A DNA stretch of 64,000 nucleotides from Phascolomyces articulosus. Lineage: Eukaryota > Mucoromycota > Mucoromycetes > Mucorales > Lichtheimiaceae. The position numbers were made by a program, and so were the translations under genes. The notes below the pieces were generated by a model. The model saw only the letters and a program-made list of their open reading frames with translations. It was not told the DNA's origin and made no database searches. The DNA lies in contig JAIXMP010000011.1 of NCBI GenBank assembly GCA_025677815.1, forward strand, positions 1,364,001-1,428,000. Direction: 5' to 3'. This document shows positions 24,061 through 34,968 of this stretch, one piece after another; position 1 is the stretch's first letter, and each line of letters begins with the position of its first letter.

Positions 24061-24076
24061 CCAATAATGTTATTGG
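24061..24076 (+). terminator. 3' UTR hairpin conserved between F-box copies
   Basis: CCAATAA and TTATTGG arms around a TG centre, 25 bases after the stop. The same 16 bases occur at 52886-52901 after the second copy. A role in 3'-end formation or stability is only a possibility. Confidence 0.35.
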
Positions 24077-24665
24077 AAATATACTGTAATTTAAAAGCGT
24101 ATATGAGCTTTTAGTGACATTACTATTATTAAATCTTTCCATCATAATAAAGGGTAGTAATTAAAATAACAATTATTATCATCTCACCCATCATAAAGCA
24201 ACTATTACTAACTCATTTACAATGATAATAAATATTTGCATAATGAGAAGATGATAAAATGTTTTCAGTTGCTATTTACTCAGGGAAAAGTACATTATTG
24301 CGAATATAAAGAACGGTTCATATAATATATTCCCTGGTATATAGAAAAATCACGTTTTTGACTTTCATCAACATGGTCATGCGTACATTTCATGCACATC
24401 AGCATCTAGTACTTCCATATTTTTTTATAACTGCTGGTATTTATATTATATTCGGGAAAAACGATTTGAATTTTAATCCAAAAAGTGAATAACAAATGGC
24501 AATATGCCTCAGTATCTAGGGGCAATAGAATTCGCAGTGCCTACCAACAATGACTATTGTGTGTTATACATTTTATCGTCATGGCACTGCAGTCATTTAC
24601 TGTCAACAAAAAAATGCGAAAACCCTCGGTAGTAAATTTCGGTTACGTAACATTGAAACACTAAG

Positions 24666-24667
<2 letters not shown>

Positions 24668-24696
<29 letters not shown>
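24668..24696 (+). repeat. Poly-A tract, 29 bases
   Basis: Uninterrupted A run in intergenic DNA about 630 bases after the F-box stop. It is the counterpart in length and polarity of the poly-T at 21397. Confidence 0.9.
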
Positions 24697-24698
<2 letters not shown>

Positions 24699-26435
24699 AG
24701 CTCAACTTATCTATTCACATCCGATGCATTTGGCACTATGTGGTTTTAGCTGTTCTTAGAATAACCGTGGATTGTGCTGGCGATGGTGAGTATATGAAAT
24801 AATAGTTTCATTGGAATGGGGTAATCATATGATAAAACACACCATTTTGTTATTTTATGTCGTGAGATCTGCCAAAGAGAAGAATGAATTAAAAGTGGTA
24901 AGGTATACAATCAACTGTTTATTGTATCGTACTGTGTACGTACGTATTACATATTATATTTTCTGTATATGGTAGGATGAAGAGTTGGTATGCTTGTTTA
25001 GCATAATATAAAGAAAATGCAGTTACTTATTATATTATTGTTCTTGTGAAATTTTGCTATGCTCCACAGAAACGACTATCCCTGTCTCCTGTTGACTAGT
25101 ATCACTACGTTTGTTCTCTTCCATCAATCCATTAAGAAAAAATATTTTCAATTATACGTAAAACATATTGTAAAATAAAACAAAACATATAAAGCATAAA
25201 AATACATATGTACGTACCGCTGATTTCTCTCCTATATACCAGTATAGTGTAACACATCTCTCGGATTTTGTATACATTTATATTCATCAACCGTTTATCA
25301 CCTGCATCAGTCTTAAACTATTGCATCCACAATATTAAAAATTATAAGCGTCTCAATGGTATTGAAAGACAACCATATTTGAATCATTGAATGAATATCT
25401 TTCAATATTAGTTATATACTAAACTTATCCATATATTTGATTCAACGGTGCAAATAGCAACGAATCTAAATATTGTTACTTAAATGGACTCATCGATACT
25501 TACTAGGCAGCAGGGAATAGATCAAATAACTCCGTACCTGGTATTGTTCAATTCAACACACAGACTTATATTTTAATTCTATTTTACACATACATCGTAT
25601 CGACCTTTATTTTATTTCTATCCAATAACTCGAGTTTATATATACACTGTGAAGTTTTGATATCACTATTACAAGGAACCTTTTTTTTGTTACTCTGACA
25701 ATCCCCAACTTTCTAGAACACTTTCGAAATCCATACAGGGACTACCATCAGTAAGTTCATACGTAGCAAAAGGATCGATAAAAAAATAGACCTTTCGTGC
25801 TTACTGCACTATTCATTTCTAAATAGTAACACACACCATATACAGTTACTTGTTGGTGTATAGCAGTACTGGCATATTCATGTAAGCTTAAGTGTACCCA
25901 CATAACATATTACATGACATACTTTTGTAATAAGAAAACACACTTGTGATTACCAATTTCCTGGTACACAGCTTTCTCTTGAATAGCTATCAACAACAAA
26001 TAAAGATCCGGAATATTTATTGTATGAAATTTTTCTCATTATATGAATATAAATCACCCGAAGTGAAATAGGGTCTAATACAGCAACTAACTATTACTGC
26101 TAATCTCATCATTCCACAAGCTTTTGCTCATCATTACATCATGATGACTCTATCCATTGAGATACAGACCTAAATACTATTATTCTGTAGAAACCCAAAG
26201 AACAAAAGAATGGCTAAAAGTCAATTTGATCATGTTAAATAAACTTGCGTATCAAAAAGAAGATCATTTCTATACCTAATCTAATATATGTTATAAATTT
26301 CCCGTCATATCAAACAGACTTTTTTTTTGTTTTCATTCATTCTTTACAAGTACGTTCATATTTACGGAAGATTTTTTCTTTGCTCTTTTCTTCTTTTTTT
26401 TTTTAAATTATTTAATTTATTTTTCTATATATATC

Positions 26436-28372
26436 ATGCCTACGAGTAATAGTATCAATGATGAAAATGAGTCGTTAGTGATTATATCCGGTGGATCGGC
26501 TTGTAATGATATAGGTTGGTATGATCTTCAATTGTCCTGGGAATAAAAAAAAACGATATGAATATTTCACTTTAATATTAAACGAACTTTATAATGAAAC
26601 AATAGCCCCTGCATTCCAAAAGATAACTCATGATGTTCGATATGTTCTTGGGATCTCGGATAATGGTGGATCAACGGTATGCTTTATATACTCTAGTGTT
26701 GTATATAGTATTGATGCCAAAGGAAGGGTCTAATCATTATTATTATACTAACAACATGGACACAATCTATTGAATAGAGTGAATTATTACGTGTCTTGGG
26801 TGGTCCAAGCATTGGTGACCTTCGTGCTCGATTGACTCGACTAATTAATGAATCTTCACCTGAAAAAAAGGCTATCAAAAATTTATTAAGTTATAGACTT
26901 CCAAGTGAAGGGGATGCTCAGACCATTCGCCATGAATGGAGCCTTATTGTCCAAGGACGACACAAGTAAGAAATAAAAAAAAGGACAGATATATAATAGA
27001 CAAACAACTTAATACATAGACTCATTCTCTTTTTCCAATATAGATTATGGAATCCCATTTCAGCCGAAAAAACGGAAGCGATTCGTGGATTTTTAGTCAT
27101 GTTCAATTTCGAAATCTTGAAACGAGCTTATAAGAACTTTAACTTTCGTAACGGATCGATTGGAAATTTCTTTTTAACGGGAGCACGATTATTTTTTGGA
27201 TCTTTAGAGGCGGCTATCTTTATATTTGCCGCCATCACAGGCATTGAAGAAGAGACATCCGTTGTACCTGTCATTATTACGAATCATACGGTTTCTATTG
27301 CTGCTGAGTTGCAAGATGGTGTTACTTTACGTGGCCAGTGCGAAATAAGTATGTTGTTGTAATTCTACTTTTTGTTGTTTGGAAAATTCACTGGTTTATT
27401 ATTATATATATATATATAGGTCACCCTGGATCGTCTCAACAACAATTACAATCCATATCACCTTTACCAGTAGATTTACCAGTATCCCCTCCTATACCAG
27501 ATCAATTAGAAGATCAAGAGATTGTGGATGAAGAAGATGTATCCAATTCAAATTTAGTCTTTGATAAAGTAACAGATGAAAAATTATCCGCTGCTGTAAG
27601 ACGTATTTATTACATGGTAAATATATACTACGTCATTTGTTGTGGTAGTGAAAGATGTATGTATAAATATAAATAAAAATACCATTTTTGTGCTTTTTTT
27701 TTCTATAGAACGATTTTGGTCAAGAAGTATTTCCTTGGCCAAACCCAAAGTTTATCAAGCATTTAAATCGAGCAAAAACTCTCATTTATTCTATTGGTTC
27801 ACTTTATACATCAATTGTTCCTTGTTTAATTTTACGTGGTGTGGGTCGATCCATTGCTAATTCAACGACACTCAAACATAAAATTCTTATCTTGAATGGT
27901 ACTAATGATCGAGAAACGGAAGGATATAGTGCTTTGGATTTTATTTTGACGATCACAGAAGCATTGAATCAATCCCAATGGGTGGAAACACAACAACTTG
28001 GTTTTTTTGATGCTAAAGCACAATATGAAGGATATCCATTACCGATTGATAAACCTTTAAGACCCAGTAATATCATATCGGAAGAAAATACAGTTTCACC
28101 CCCATCCGCTTTCTTTACCCATATGATTTATCTTACAAATTCAAGTAAGGGTTCTACTCTCTCTTTTTTGATCTATCATCATTATCAAAATGATGAGCCA
28201 TTTCAATATTATATATATTAATGAGTATATTTTATATCCACTTATAGGAATTCCTGTGGATGCAGAAAGAATATCAAAATTTGGAATTACTTGTATACCC
28301 GTAAATCCAGTGGAGCCAATCTATACTGCTGATTGTTTATATGAAAAGTTAATACAAATTATTCAAGAGTAA
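26436..28372 (+). CDS. UPF0052 / CofD-YvcK-like nucleotide-binding protein
   Basis: Seven exons: 26436-26514, 26606-26676, 26778-26965, 27044-27348, 27420-27616, 27709-28144, 28248-28372. They give 466 aa, close to yeast YNL011C (UPF0052). Visible family motifs are an N-terminal glycine loop ISGGSACND, then GISDNGGSTSELLRVLGGPSIGDLR spanning two exons, then NFEILKRAYKNFNFRNGSIGNFFLTGARL, a strong CofD/YvcK signature. Bacterial YvcK binds UDP-GlcNAc, and CofD transfers phospholactate. The fungal relatives have no established activity, so a ligand-binding or metabolic role is inference. A Q/S/P-rich insert (about 216-250) precedes the second half (NDFGQEVFPWPNPKFIKHLN...). C-terminal GIPV-like text ends the Rossmann-type fold. 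Exon 1 is short, and its junction restores NDIAPAFQK, which supports the model. Confidence 0.92.
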
Positions 28373-28743
28373 AGAAGAAGAAAAAATATCTCTCATTTCA
28401 TTAATACAATATAAGTGATAATGAATAATAATAATTTATTGGTATAATGATAATATAAGTAATCAAACAGCAGATTATGTTTTGGTTGAGGCAATATGGC
28501 GGTGGTACAATCGGTAAACACATGCTTTAACTCTGATGAAATAAATTGCCTCAAAATTTCTCTTTTGTAAATGGATTCTTTTGTTCATAATGTTCCTTGT
28601 GGATAAAAAAAAACGAGTTCCCATCGCCATCATGACCCATTTTATTTACCAGTCTACTCCACCTTTTCAGTTATATATCTCTTTTTAATTTTCTGTTTTT
28701 TCTTATTATTTATTCATACGTAGTAATAATAATAAAGTAAATT
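28373..28743. other. Intergenic region with tRNA-sized stem element
   Basis: About 370 bases between two plus-strand genes. It contains the folded element at 28486-28554 and is otherwise AT-rich. Confidence 0.6.
28486..28554 (+). ncRNA. Possible tRNA-like or small structured RNA
   Basis: A perfect 10-bp stem (TTGAGGCAAT with ATTGCCTCAA) encloses 49 bases, for a total of 69. Length and terminal stem are tRNA-like, and the internal AATCGGTAAACAC resembles a tRNA-Leu D-loop. However, there is no GGTTCRANYCC box and no clear T-arm. It could be a degenerate tRNA, a snoRNA-like element, or chance. Confidence 0.25.
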
Positions 28744-29166
28744 ATGAGTTCTACCTCTTGGACGCGCTCGTATCAACCTAAATATCTAGCATTAACTGAA
28801 GAAAACTTGCATCGTTATACATCTATGGTAATAATAATAATATATATATTTATAAATCCATGCCCATAATGCATTTCCATTTAATAATCCAAAAAAAATA
28901 CATTGTAGCATCCCTATCCCATTCATATTCATCAGCAACGTACATTGGAATTTATAAAGCAACAACATGCTATTATCAAACAAGAACAAGAAGAACGGAT
29001 ACAACAACAACAACAAGAAAAACAAGATCATTCAATACAAATGACGGTCATCAAATCGAAAAATAAAAAGAATTCCACCGTAGCAACATCCACATCATCA
29101 AGGAATTTCATCAAATTACGTTATTGCCAAAGGGTTTGTCTTGGAAGATGGCAATTTAACAAGTAA
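28744..29166 (+). CDS. Small Q-rich protein, function unknown
   Basis: Two exons (28744-28827 and 28909-29166), 113 aa. The exon 1 donor is GTAATA and the acceptor TTGTAG, in phase 0. The N-terminus SSTSWTRSYQPKYLALTEENL looks like genuine coding sequence. It continues as HPYPIHIHQQRTLEFIKQQH and a Q/E/K-rich helical, possibly coiled-coil stretch (EQEERIQQQQQEKQ), ending in a basic S/T-rich tail with CQRVCLGRW. There is no membrane segment or signal peptide. I do not recognise it. Its stop is 76 bases from the stop of the convergent PPIL3 gene. Exon 2 alone is open further upstream, but the acceptor and exon 1 give the more protein-like start. Confidence 0.6.
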
Positions 29167-29242
29167 AATGTATGATGATAATAAAATATCCCCCAACTTT
29201 TTTTTTTTAAAAAAAATAATAGCATTATATTACAGTTGTTGT

Positions 29243-30133
29243 TCATTGTGATTTATCAGCAATGGGATTAGCATGAATGGTTACATTACGAATACGGATT
29301 TCTTGAATAGGTCGATGTTTTTCATCTACTGGTATTTTTTCCATCGCATCCAAAGTACTATCTGTACCGTCAATCACCCTTTTCATAATAAATAATAATA
29401 AAAGTTAATAACATATAATGATAAAGATCTATCAACGCGTGAAAAGGTCACCCAATCCATCATTTTACATACTTTCCAAAAACCGTATATTTCGTATCAA
29501 GATGTGGATGCTTTGCATAGGTAATAAAGAATTGAGATCCATTGGTATTAGGACCAGAATTGGCCATGGATACAATGCCTCTTGCATTATGCTAAGTAAA
29601 ATGGATGAGTCTCTCTTATTTATGTAAAAATCGCGTCATGCTCTATTTTTTTTTACCTTGAGTGTCGATCGAATTTCATCATTAAACTTTTTACCCCAAA
29701 TAGAATTGCCTCCTTTGCCTGTACCCGTTGGATCACCCGTCTAATAAAAATCATCATTATGGGTCTTGTCGTCACGTAAAAAAAACCATTATTTTTCTTC
29801 TTTTTTTTTTTTTACCTGAACCATGAATCCAGGAATGTTACGATGGAATAAAGTATTATCATAATAACCACTAGCACATAATGCTAGAAAGTTCTATATA
29901 TATTACATTGTATATTAATATCCATGGACAAAATCAATCGATCGATCTCTTTCTCAAGAATAATAGTAGATTCATACTTCTGCTGAATGAGGAACCGATT
30001 CACAAAATACTTCGATTTTTATGTCACCAAGATCTGTATGTAATGTCACGGACTAGAATATATAAATATTAATCTTTTTTTTTTTTTTTGTAAATTGAAT
30101 GTCAATGAGTGTTTCATTATTTCACTTTACCAT
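29243..30133 (-). CDS. PPIL3: Cyclophilin-type peptidyl-prolyl isomerase, PPIL3-like
   Basis: Six exons: 30133-30131 (ATG only), 30052-29978, 29893-29816, 29740-29657, 29591-29473 and 29378-29243, giving 164 aa (human PPIL3 is 161). It reads [22 protein letters not shown]..., then [50 protein letters not shown] and KYTVFGKVIDG. Family active-site features are visible: FHR arginine, SQFFITY and HLD. PPIL3-type cyclophilins are single-domain and associate with spliceosomes in other eukaryotes, so a role in splicing complexes is inferred by orthology. Every junction restores a conserved word. The one-codon first exon is the least certain part but is required, because the upstream frame has no ATG before a stop and the GTAAAG donor follows directly. 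Confidence 0.93.
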
Positions 30134-31447
30134 GTTGAGAAATAAAAGGGTGTCTATGTTAAAAGAAAGAATATGCGACAATGACGAAATTCGATGCACA
30201 CTAGTTGAACTACTTTATTTCCACGCTCCGCATTTTTTCTATGTGTCTTTTTTTGACACCATCATAAGAGTAAATCACTTTTATATTCGTATGTTCAAAA
30301 AAAAACAAAAAAACAATAATGCAAATATATTTTTTAAAATAAATAATTCTTTATTAATATGGTATAAACTACGTAATACTACTGATGGATGATCGTACCA
30401 GAAACCCCCCTCCCCATTCATTTTCTACTAGACATGTATTATGATTTAGCGAAAGAAATTGTCCTTTTTTTTTTTCAAGAAATTCATTCTTCTGAACCAA
30501 CTAATATTGGTTCTAAATGGGTAAATAAACTGACATTCGAAGCACACTTTATACGAATATGGCGAATTATCAAAAAAAAAAGTGTCATCCTACTTATCAT
30601 GCGTAGCGATCCATATGTGTGTGTGACCTTCTCATTCTCCCCTTTAGGTTCCCATGTTAGCATCAACTTTATGTATGCGCCATAAGATATAAAGAAAGGA
30701 GAGGTAGATCCAAAAATTCTATCACAGGTTCGAGAGCATATAAAATGAGGATGGACCTGCTGAGTAAAAATATGGACAAAATATAAATTGTAATAAATGT
30801 TAGCGTATAAAGTGATAATAATAATGAAAATCAGAAACATAACAAAGCAAGACACAACCACTCAGAGAGAAGATTTTTATATCATCAATCGCCCAATATT
30901 AGCGATTTCATAGGAATGGTTAAAGATTTGATACAATATTTTTCTTTTCATCATATGATGGTTATTTTTTTTTGCCAAGTCAAAAAAAAAAATTGAATAT
31001 TATTTTTACCTTTTAACGATGACGTTATAAAAAAAAAAAAAAAAAAAAGAGAAAAAGAAGAGGCACAGCAAGTATAAACAAGAAGGAAAGAAGGAAATAA
31101 AATGCCGGTGGAGACACCCGAAAAGGTTAATTCTTAAAATAATAATAAAAAAGCCACACTTTTTTGGTGTGTAGTTGTTTTTTTGGCGGTTTTCTAAAAA
31201 TAAGTTTTTCGGGTCTACGGACCCGTTTAATAACGGAGAGAGAGCGGGGAGGCGTTGCAAACCTTGCTTGGCAACCACGTTACACAACTATAGAAACACT
31301 AGCTTTGTTTTTTCATTCAATCCTTTTAGGCAAAAAAATATCCACCTCTTTTTTTTCTTCTTTTTCTTCTTCTTTAACCTTTTTTTTTTTATTTTCATTA
31401 TACCAATACCCCACCTTTCTTTGTAAGAAAAAAAAAAAGTAGAAGAT
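30134..31447. other. Divergent intergenic region
   Basis: About 1.3 kb between PPIL3 (minus) and chitin synthase (plus). AT-rich with a long A run (31029-31048) and, from about 31320, a T/C-rich leader just before the chitin synthase ATG. Small frames here are chance. Confidence 0.6.
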
Positions 31448-34400
31448 ATGTATCCTAATCAAGGAGGTCCTCCACCACCACCAGGACACAAGTCTGAATT
31501 TGATCAATATCCATTACAAGATACTCAATTTGCTCCACAACCTGTTGAACGGATGGATCCTTTTGCGGATCCTTATCCCGATCAACGTCCAGCTTATGAT
31601 CATCAACCTTTATTGCGCGATCCTCCACAACCTTTTTATCCTCCAGATAATGGTTTTCAAGAACAACCTCCTTCTGCTCAACCACCTATTACTTCCCCTT
31701 CACCACGTCCTGCTTTTGTAGCTCCACCTTCACCTAATATGCATTATGGTGGTGCTCCACGTCGTCAACCACGTCGTTATAAGACCAGTAAGTGATTCTT
31801 TTATAATTATTGATAAACATGACGTGAACTCATCATTTTTTTTTAAAAAAAACTTTCCTTTTCTTTTTTTCATTAGCTCGAAAGGTCAAGTTACATCGTG
31901 GTCATTTGGTATTGGATTGTCCTGTACCTACACGTTATTTACAAGCTGTTCCTATGAAAGATACCAAAGAATTTACTCATATGCGTTATACAGGTAAAGA
32001 AGAAAAAAATACTGAATGGGGAGGGGGAGCGGTCATGATGATGATGGATAAACAAGTATAAGATTTTCTATATTTATATTTTTTTTCACACTAAATGATT
32101 TTTTTTTGTTCCTATCATAACAAAATAATAAATAGCTGCTACTTGCGATCCTGCTCAATTCGCGTCCGACGGATATACATTACGACAACAGCTACTTGAA
32201 CGACATACAGAATTATTTATTGTCTTGACCATGTATAACGTAAGAAATATATATATATTCTAACTTTTTTTTTGTTCTCTAAGCCCAAAAAAAGATAAAA
32301 AGTTCTTAATTTTCAAAACATTCATACAAATATAGGAAGATGAAGTTTTATTTGCTCGAACTATGCATGGTGTCATGAAGAATATTGCTCATCTTTGTGC
32401 TCGTGATAGATCTCGTACTTGGGGTCCAGATGGATGGGTATGTTTTCTTGAAAAAAAATCGGATTTTTTTGTTGTTGTATAACGTAACCTCACGTAGACT
32501 AAGAGTGTGGCGCAACATTCCATGTATATATATATAACTTAACTCACTTTTGTTTTATTTATATAGCAAAAAATCACAGTATGTATTGTTTCTGATGGTC
32601 GTCAAAAGATTAATCAACGTACCTTATCCCTTTTGGCAACATTGGGTGTTTATCAAGATGGTATTGCCAAGAATATTGTCGGTTCAGATCCTGTCACAGC
32701 ACACATTTATGAGGTAAAGAGTAGTTTGATAATTCTATTATTTATTTATATGTTATTTTTTTTTGTTTATTTATTGACTCATCATGATGTTATTTTAGTA
32801 CACAACACAACTTTCTGTCGATCCTGACATGAAATTTAAAGCAGCTGATAAAGGCATCACCCCTTGTCAACTTTTGTTTTGTTTAAAAGAAAAGAATGCT
32901 AAAAAGATTAATTCTCATCGTTGGTTTTTCCAAGCCTTTGGTCCTTTGGTCAACCCTAATGTGTGTGTCTTGATTGATGTTGGTACTCGTCCTGGTCATT
33001 CTTCTATTTATCATTTATGGAAAGCGTTTGATATTAATTCAAATATTGCTGGTGCTTGTGGTGAAATTCGTGCAATGACAGGTAATTTTTTTTTCGGGGA
33101 TGAATATATATATATCGAGTATAGGTGAAAATGGAATAGTTGTACATGTGTATGGTGTACGTCAAAAAAAAAAAAGGAAAATGATGTATCACTTAAATGA
33201 CAAAAAAAAACCGATCCTATTTGATTATTATTTTAGGTACTGCTGGTAAGGCTTTGTTAAATCCTTTGGTGGCTGCGCAAAACTTTGAATACAAAATGTC
33301 CAATATTCTTGATAAACCATTGGAATCTGTCTTTGGTTATATCTCCGTTCTTCCGGGTGCCTTTTCTGCTTATCGTTATACTGCTCTTCAAAATGATGTT
33401 GAAGGAAAAGGTCCTTTAGAAAAATACTTTTTGGGTGAAACACTTCATGGTGGTGATGCTGACATTTTTACTGCTAATATGTATTTGGCTGAAGATCGTA
33501 TTTTGTGTTACGAGGTAAGTTTTTTTTTAAATAGAATTATTCTCTTGATATATATATATATAGTTATCTATTTTTACTAATGAGAGAAACTTATTATTAG
33601 TTGGTTGCCAAAAAAGATGCCCATTATGTCTTGCATTATGTCAATCGCAGTTATGGTGAAACTGATGTACCTGATCAAGTCCCTGAATTTATTTCACAAC
33701 GTCGTCGTTGGTTGAACGGTTCTTTCTTTGCTGGTGTTTATGCATTGTGGCATTGGCGTAAAGTATGGACATCTGATCACTCTTTTGTACGAAAAATGGC
33801 CTTTATGGTGGAAGACGTTTACAATACCTATAATATGCTTTTCGCTTGGTTTGCCATGGTAAGTCTTTTTTTTTCTTTGGATAAAAATAAATTTGAGGAC
33901 TTGGAGGAGGTGGAGGGTCTTGGCATTTTTTTTCTCTTGCATTGAGGATTTTGTTTTTGTCGGATCGGATTGGATTAGATATATTTTTAATAAAGACTAG
34001 TGTTACTAACTATCAAACAAAAATTGGATCATTGATTATTTTAGGGCAATTTCTATCTTACATTTTACATTCTCACACGCGCTTTAGCTGCTGATTCTTT
34101 GGACCCTCGACCCTTTTCACAAACTGTTGCCAACATTTTACATATTGTTCTCAACTATATTTATATTCTCTTGCTGATTCTTCAATTCATTCTTGCTCTG
34201 GGTAATCGACCTCAAGGTTCTAAATGGGCTTACACGGGTAGTATGATCTTTTTCGCTGTTTTGATGGCTTACATGATTTTCGCTACTATTTGGATTACCG
34301 TTGTGGGTGTACAATCTGCGATTAGTGATTCTGATGGTACTTTTATGGGTATGATGGGTCAAAGCATGTTCCGTAATATTGTCATTTCATTACTCTCGAC

Positions 34401-34968
34401 CTACGTCATGTATTTCGTCTCTTCATTCTTGTTCTTGGATCCTTGGCATATGTTTACTAGTTTTGTCCAATATATCTTCTTGTCGCCCAGTTATACCAAC
34501 GTATTGAATATTTATGCCTTTTGTAATACTCATGATGTCTCTTGGGGTACCAAAGGTGATACCAAGGTGGCTACAGATTTGGGTGTGGTCAAGGCCAGTA
34601 AAGATGACTCTGGTGATCATTCAGCAGAAGTGGAAGTGCCTACGGATCAAAAAGATATCAATGATGCTTATGAAGCAGCATGTTTGGAATTACAACAAAA
34701 ACCTCCAGTAGAAGAATCACATCGCGATGCTCAAACCAAACAAGAAGATTATTATCGTGCTTTCCGTACCCGTATTGTCACTTCATGGATTGTCAGTAAT
34801 TTGGCTTTAATTGCTGTTATTACTGAAACAGCATTTAATGCTATGGGTGATTTTGAAGAACGTAGTATGATTTATCTTGGTTTCGTTCTTTGGTCTGTCG
34901 CTCTACTTTCTATTATTCGTTTCTGTGGTTCTTGTCTGTACCTTGTCTTCAGAATCTTTATGGGTTAA
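31448..34968 (+). CDS. CHS: Chitin synthase, division 1 (class I/II type)
   Basis: Plasma-membrane glycosyltransferase (GT2) that polymerises UDP-GlcNAc into chitin. Nine exons: 31448-31787, 31877-31993, 32136-32239, 32336-32437, 32567-32713, 32799-33081, 33237-33514, 33601-33858, 34045-34968, giving 850 aa. Residues 1-110 are a P/Q/D-rich cytoplasmic tail. Next comes the chitin-synthase N-terminal block ([17 protein letters not shown]), then the catalytic domain with [18 protein letters not shown] (EDR 450-452) and QRRRW (490-494). About seven hydrophobic segments follow in the last 300 residues. The C-terminal part carries a hydrophilic loop ([14 protein letters not shown]) typical of these enzymes. 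All intron phases close and restore family motifs. It lies upstream of an adenylating enzyme on the same strand, separated by 1.9 kb, with no sign of co-regulation. Confidence 0.97.

Larger units (their letters stand above)
21421..24272 (+). repeat. Segmental duplication, copy 1
   Basis: About 2.85 kb visibly similar to 50284-53096. It includes upstream leader sequence, both exons, the intron and about 235 bases of 3' flank. The boundaries are read by eye and are approximate. Confidence 0.9.
24037..26435. other. Long AT-rich intergenic region
   Basis: The first about 235 bases are 3' flank shared with the second F-box copy, including a small hairpin at 24061-24076. A 29-base poly-A lies at 24668-24696. 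The rest is AT-rich without a gene. The last about 100 bases are a T-rich leader of the UPF0052 gene. Confidence 0.6.
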
